From NCBI GenBank assembly GCA_021154065.1, contig JAJKJG010000027.1, forward strand, positions 1 through 8,691: a stretch of 8,691 nucleotides of DNA, in the 5' to 3' direction. The translations under genes and the position numbers were made by a program. Position 1 is the stretch's first letter. Every line of letters starts with the position of its first letter. Shown piece after piece: positions 7,111-8,691 of the stretch. This DNA is from Methylobacterium sp. GTDB lineage: Bacteria; Pseudomonadota; Alphaproteobacteria; Rhizobiales; Beijerinckiaceae. Under the pieces are notes generated by a model. That model was not told where the DNA came from and did not search any database. It saw only the letters and a list, made by a program, of their open reading frames with translations.

Positions 7111-7128
7111 GCCTCGCCGCGGCGAGGC
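7111..7128. repeat. Perfect 18-bp palindrome downstream of the 66-aa gene
   Basis: The sequence GCCTCGCCGCGGCGAGGC reads the same on both strands. As RNA it would fold into a 7-bp stem with a CGCG loop. It lies between the stop of the 66-aa gene (7149) and the decarboxylase start (7063). It could be a terminator hairpin, although no T-run follows on the minus strand, or a protein-binding site. Twelve bases (GCCGCGGCGAGG) recur at 7447-7458. Confidence 0.6.
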
Positions 7129-7148
7129 GTTTATGCGAGCCCCTGAGC

Positions 7149-7349
7149 TCAGCGCACCCGCTTGACGGTGCGGATGTTTCCGTCCGGCAGCTCGCCCTTC
7201 TCCTGCCGCTCCTTCGCGATCGGGCCGGCGAGATAGTCGTCGTTCGGGCGGCCGTGCCCCTCGACGACGAAATAGGCGGTGCGACCATCCTCGTAATTGG
7301 CGGCGAACATGACGGAGTTGGGGCGGACGCTGCGGCGGAAGGGCGACAT
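7149..7349 (-). CDS. Small protein of unknown function (66 aa)
   Basis: I do not recognise this protein. The predicted 66 residues begin MSPFRRSVRPNS and contain a soluble central part, FAANYEDGRTAYFVVEGHGR at 15-34, followed by a charged, lysine- and glutamate-rich segment and a basic end (KRVR). There is no signal peptide, membrane helix or cysteine motif. The alternating pattern in the centre suggests a small beta-rich domain, but that is only an impression. Of two in-frame ATGs, the one at 7349 was chosen because AGAGG lies six bases before it; the upstream ATG at 7409 has no such signal. The gene is divergent from the ECF sigma factor across a 357-bp AT-richer region, so shared control is possible. 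The reading frame and codon use look genuine, and no better-supported gene covers this stretch. Confidence 0.68.
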   Translation of the reverse strand: MSPFRRSVRPNSVMFAANYEDGRTAYFVVEGHGRPNDDYLAGPIAKERQEKGELPDGNIRTVKRVR

Positions 7350-7440
7350 CGGCACCTCTCGGTTCCCTCGCGACGGTTCTTGGTTCCTCCCAATATGGCG
7401 ACCGGCCAAGCCTCGCGCAACCTTCGCCGGGCGCCCGATG

Positions 7441-7458
7441 CCTCGCGCCGCGGCGAGG
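7441..7458. repeat. Imperfect palindrome related to the one at 7111-7128
   Basis: CCTCGC and GCGAGG form a 6-bp inverted repeat around GCCGCG. The right side, GCCGCGGCGAGG, is identical over 12 bases to part of the palindrome at 7111-7128, so the pair brackets the 66-aa gene. In a GC-rich genome a chance match is possible. Confidence 0.4.
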
Positions 7459-7521
7459 TGGAATCACCGGCGTAAACGGACGATACCAAGCGGACTATTC
7501 CAAAGCGAGCAACAACATTAC

Positions 7522-7530
7522 GTTATACCA
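7522..7530 (-). promoter_or_regulatory. Possible extended -10 promoter for the 66-aa gene
   Basis: On the minus strand TGGTATAAC matches the extended -10 pattern TGnTATAAT at all but the last base. No convincing -35 hexamer lies at the usual distance. It points toward the 66-aa gene and would give a leader of about 165 bases. The AT-rich setting supports a promoter, but the assignment is tentative. Confidence 0.3.
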
Positions 7531-7616
7531 GCCGTTTATTATTGGACTGGTTAGAGGCTAGACTTCGGATGATGACCTTTAACATAAGTTAATCGAACCT
7601 TCCGCTTGCCGACACT

Positions 7617-7641
7617 GGAACAAAAATGCCAGGATGGGGTT
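7617..7641 (+). promoter_or_regulatory. EcfG-type (GGAAC) promoter of the ECF sigma factor gene
   Basis: GGAAC (7617-7621) is followed after 16 bases by GGTT (7638-7641), fitting the alphaproteobacterial general-stress consensus GGAAC-N16/17-CGTT except for one base. It lies 66-90 bp before the chosen sigma start, leaving a leader of roughly 55-60 bases. Because the downstream gene encodes an EcfG-like sigma factor, this suggests positive autoregulation. It also argues against the in-frame ATG at 7626, which would lie between the -35 and -10. Confidence 0.6.
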
Positions 7642-7706
7642 TCGCTCCTGTTGATCCCGACCTATTTTCAGCGAAAGGCCATCCACAGCGGCCTCAAGGG
7701 AGTGAC

Positions 7707-8300
7707 ATGACGCACCTTCTCGCCGAGGTCGACGACCCGGTCGTCCTCGCGGACATCCGGCAGGACCTCTTCTCGGCGCTGCCGCATCTGCGCGCCTTCG
7801 CGATCTCGCTCACCGGCGACGTCGACCGGGCCGACGACCTCGTTCAGGAAGCCGTGGTCCGCGGCCTTTCGCACCTGCACCAATTCAAGCGCGGCACGAA
7901 CTTCCAGGGCTGGATGTTCACCATCCTGCGTAATCAGTTCCATTCCGCCTTCCGGAAGCGGCGGCGCGAGGTCGAGGACGCCGACGGCATCTATGCCGCG
8001 AAGGTCGCAATCCCGCCCGAGCAGGGCGCCTATCTCGACTTCACCGACTTCCGCAGCGCGCTCGGCAAGCTCTCGCCCGAGCAGCGCGAGGCGCTCCTCC
8101 TCATCGGCGCCGAGGGTCTGACCTATGAGGAGACGGCGGTGATCTGCAACACCAAGGTCGGCACGATCAAGAGCCGCGTGAACCGCGCGCGCAAGCGCCT
8201 CGCCGAGATTCTCGGCCTCGAGGAGATCGACGAGATCGGCCCCGACCGCGTGGTCCAGGCGGCGTTACGCGAGGAGCTCGAGCTTCGCACGAGCCTCTAG
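7707..8300 (+). CDS. ECF RNA polymerase sigma factor, EcfG-like
   Basis: This protein directs RNA polymerase to a specific promoter set. The 197-aa protein has sigma region 2 at about 21-87, with LRAFAISLTGDVDRADDLVQ at 28-47 and the promoter-recognising GWMFTILRNQFHSAFRKRRR at 68-87. A linker with EVEDADGIYAA follows at 88-98. Region 4 lies at about 112-168, with LSPEQREALLLIGAEGLTYE at 122-141 and the helix-turn-helix ending VGTIKSRVNRARKRLAE at 151-167. These motifs resemble alphaproteobacterial EcfG/RpoE2 factors of the general stress response, which are normally held by the anti-sigma NepR and released by PhyR; neither gene is in this window. The ATG at 7707 has AAGGGAG four bases upstream and starts the conserved core; the ATG at 7626 would lie inside the promoter. 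The acidic tail after about 170 is longer than in typical members. The precise ECF subgroup is uncertain. Confidence 0.93.
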   Translation: MTHLLAEVDDPVVLADIRQDLFSALPHLRAFAISLTGDVDRADDLVQEAVVRGLSHLHQFKRGTNFQGWMFTILRNQFHSAFRKRRREVEDADGIYAAKVAIPPEQGAYLDFTDFRSALGKLSPEQREALLLIGAEGLTYEETAVICNTKVGTIKSRVNRARKRLAEILGLEEIDEIGPDRVVQAALREELELRTSL

Positions 8301-8305
8301 GGCGC

Positions 8306-8330
8306 GATGACTTCTCTTCGAGTCGTCATC
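8306..8330 (+). terminator. Possible hairpin after the sigma gene
   Basis: Five bases after the sigma stop, GATGAC (8306-8311) pairs with GTCATC (8325-8330), with an inner CTC/GAG stem and a two-base mismatch between them. No continuous T-run follows, only scattered Ts at 8341-8348, so it is a weak intrinsic terminator candidate. Confidence 0.35.
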
Positions 8331-8350
8331 CCGCTCTACCTCTTTGTTTG

Positions 8351-8396
8351 AGCACGATCTTTTCCGAAAACCGGTGGCCACTTTCGGGATCATGCT
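8351..8396. repeat. Rhizobiales-type intergenic palindromic repeat
   Basis: This is an imperfect two-part palindrome. Outer arms AGCACGATC (8351-8359) and GATCATGCT (8388-8396) match at all but one base. Inner arms CCGAAA (8364-8369) and TTTCGG (8382-8387) match perfectly around a 12-base centre. From memory, closely similar elements (AGCATGATC...CCGAAAACCGG...TTTCGGGATCATGCT) are scattered between genes in many Rhizobiales genomes. It lies between two convergent genes and ends directly against the stop codon of the DMT permease, so it may act as a bidirectional transcription end. Confidence 0.75.
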
Positions 8397-8691
8397 TTAG
8401 CGCCGCGAGGCGATGACGGCGCCGGTCACGATCAGCACCGCGCCAGTGAGCGTCGCCCAGGTCGGAACCTCGGCAAAGAAGCCGTAGCCGAGAAGCGCCG
8501 CCCAGATCAGCGCGGTGTATTCAAGCGGCGCCAGCCGGGCCGCCTCGGCGCGGGAGAAAGCGCTCGTCATGAGGAAATGGCCGCTGACGCCAAGCATCGC
8601 CATCAGGGCGAACCAGCCGAGATCGGCGAGATCCGGCGTCTGCCATACCGCATAGGCGAAGGGGGCGATGATCAGCGCCGGGCCGAGGTTC
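8397..8691 (-). CDS. EamA/DMT-family permease, C-terminal fragment (cut by window edge)
   Basis: This is a membrane transporter of the drug/metabolite transporter superfamily; substrates in this group range from amino acids and nucleosides to S-adenosylmethionine. Only the last 97 residues are in the window. They include the end of the second EamA repeat, with three to four hydrophobic helices and the family-typical stretch ARLAPLEYTALIWAALLGYG starting 46 residues from the visible start, followed by FFAEVPTW and a final helix ending VIASRR. The first EamA repeat and the start codon lie beyond 8691; an internal ATG at 8603 is not the start, because the frame stays open with matching sequence to the edge. 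The gene converges on the sigma factor, and its TAA stop (8399-8397) abuts the palindromic repeat. The substrate is unknown. Confidence 0.88.
   Translation of the reverse strand, partial: NLGPALIIAPFAYAVWQTPDLADLGWFALMAMLGVSGHFLMTSAFSRAEAARLAPLEYTALIWAALLGYGFFAEVPTWATLTGAVLIVTGAVIASRR

Larger units (their letters stand above)
7350..7706. other. Divergent intergenic region with an AT-rich island
   Basis: These 357 bp separate the 66-aa gene (minus) from the ECF sigma gene (plus). Bases 7501-7620 are about 43% GC, against well over 60% in the neighbouring genes, as expected for a promoter region. It holds the GGAAC-type promoter at 7617-7641, a possible minus-strand extended -10 at 7522-7530, three GAACC copies on the minus strand between 7362 and 7386, and an imperfect palindrome at 7441-7458. 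Near the sigma start there is a 7-bp inverted repeat, TTTCGCT (7640-7646) and AGCGAAA (7670-7676), that could fold in the sigma mRNA leader. No protein-coding gene was found in it. Confidence 0.7.

Noticed and set aside
5534..7165. A 543-codon open frame on the plus strand
   Set aside because: It is antisense to the decarboxylase and part of the CinA-like gene, with the same low-complexity charged composition and no recognisable motif.
7360..7390. GGAAC copies upstream of the 66-aa gene as an EcfG promoter
   Set aside because: GGAAC at 7387-7383 (minus strand) has AA, not TT, at the -10 position, and the copy nearer the gene is too close to the ATG. Only the repeated GAACC pattern remains.
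7060..7489. Two minus-strand open frames of about 135 codons covering the 66-aa gene and its surroundings
   Set aside because: They overlap the 66-aa frame in other phases, run across the palindrome and the intergenic region, have Arg/Ala/Ser-rich low-complexity products, and lack ribosome sites.
7626..8300. A longer sigma factor starting at the ATG at 7626
   Set aside because: This ATG falls between the promoter -35 and -10, lacks a Shine-Dalgarno, and adds 27 residues with no sigma similarity. The ATG at 7707 has AAGGGAG at normal spacing.
1..8691. Mobile elements, CRISPR arrays, tRNA or rRNA genes
   Set aside because: I saw no transposase or integrase motifs, regularly spaced repeats, cloverleaf-type sequences or rRNA-like stretches. 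Gene order and codon use look like native chromosome.

Overview
The window is a high-GC, tightly packed chromosomal stretch. Several features suggest an alphaproteobacterium, probably of the order Hyphomicrobiales (Rhizobiales): the strong G/C third-position codon bias, an ECF sigma factor resembling the alphaproteobacterial general stress factor EcfG with a matching GGAAC-type promoter, and an imperfect palindrome at 8351-8396 of a kind common between genes in that order. The genus cannot be fixed from the sequence.

Layout. From 1 to 7349 every gene lies on the minus strand. Read in the direction of transcription (right to left) they are: a 66-aa protein of unknown function (7349-7149); a group II PLP-dependent decarboxylase like aromatic-L-amino-acid decarboxylase (7063-5612); a divergent CinA C-terminal (PncC-type) protein (5598-5119); a stand-alone PolA-type 5'-3' exonuclease (5043-4207); an unannotated papain-like cysteine peptidase candidate (4164-3562); a complete tripartite TRAP transporter, dctP-dctQ-dctM (3493-710); and a class II aldolase cut by the left edge (691-1). 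To the right of an AT-richer intergenic region (7350-7706), the ECF sigma factor runs on the plus strand (7707-8300). It meets a convergent EamA/DMT permease (8691-8397, cut by the right edge) across the palindromic repeat.

How the genes work together. dctP, dctQ, dctM and the aldolase form a clear operon, with gaps of 37 and 18 bp and an ATGA overlap. They probably import an organic or sugar acid and cleave a ketose-bisphosphate derived from it. The decarboxylase and the CinA-like gene are 13 bp apart and probably co-transcribed; the exonuclease follows after 75 bp. The link between these housekeeping-type genes looks positional rather than functional.

The points most worth a second look are regulatory. 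The sigma factor has a GGAAC-N16-GGTT element 66-90 bp before its start, consistent with autoregulation. A second such element (GGAAC-N17-AGTT) sits just before the peptidase gene, which lacks a Shine-Dalgarno; this suggests a stress-induced, possibly leaderless, peptidase mRNA. No mobile element, CRISPR array, tRNA or rRNA was seen. Most of the window is ordinary metabolic and transport content.
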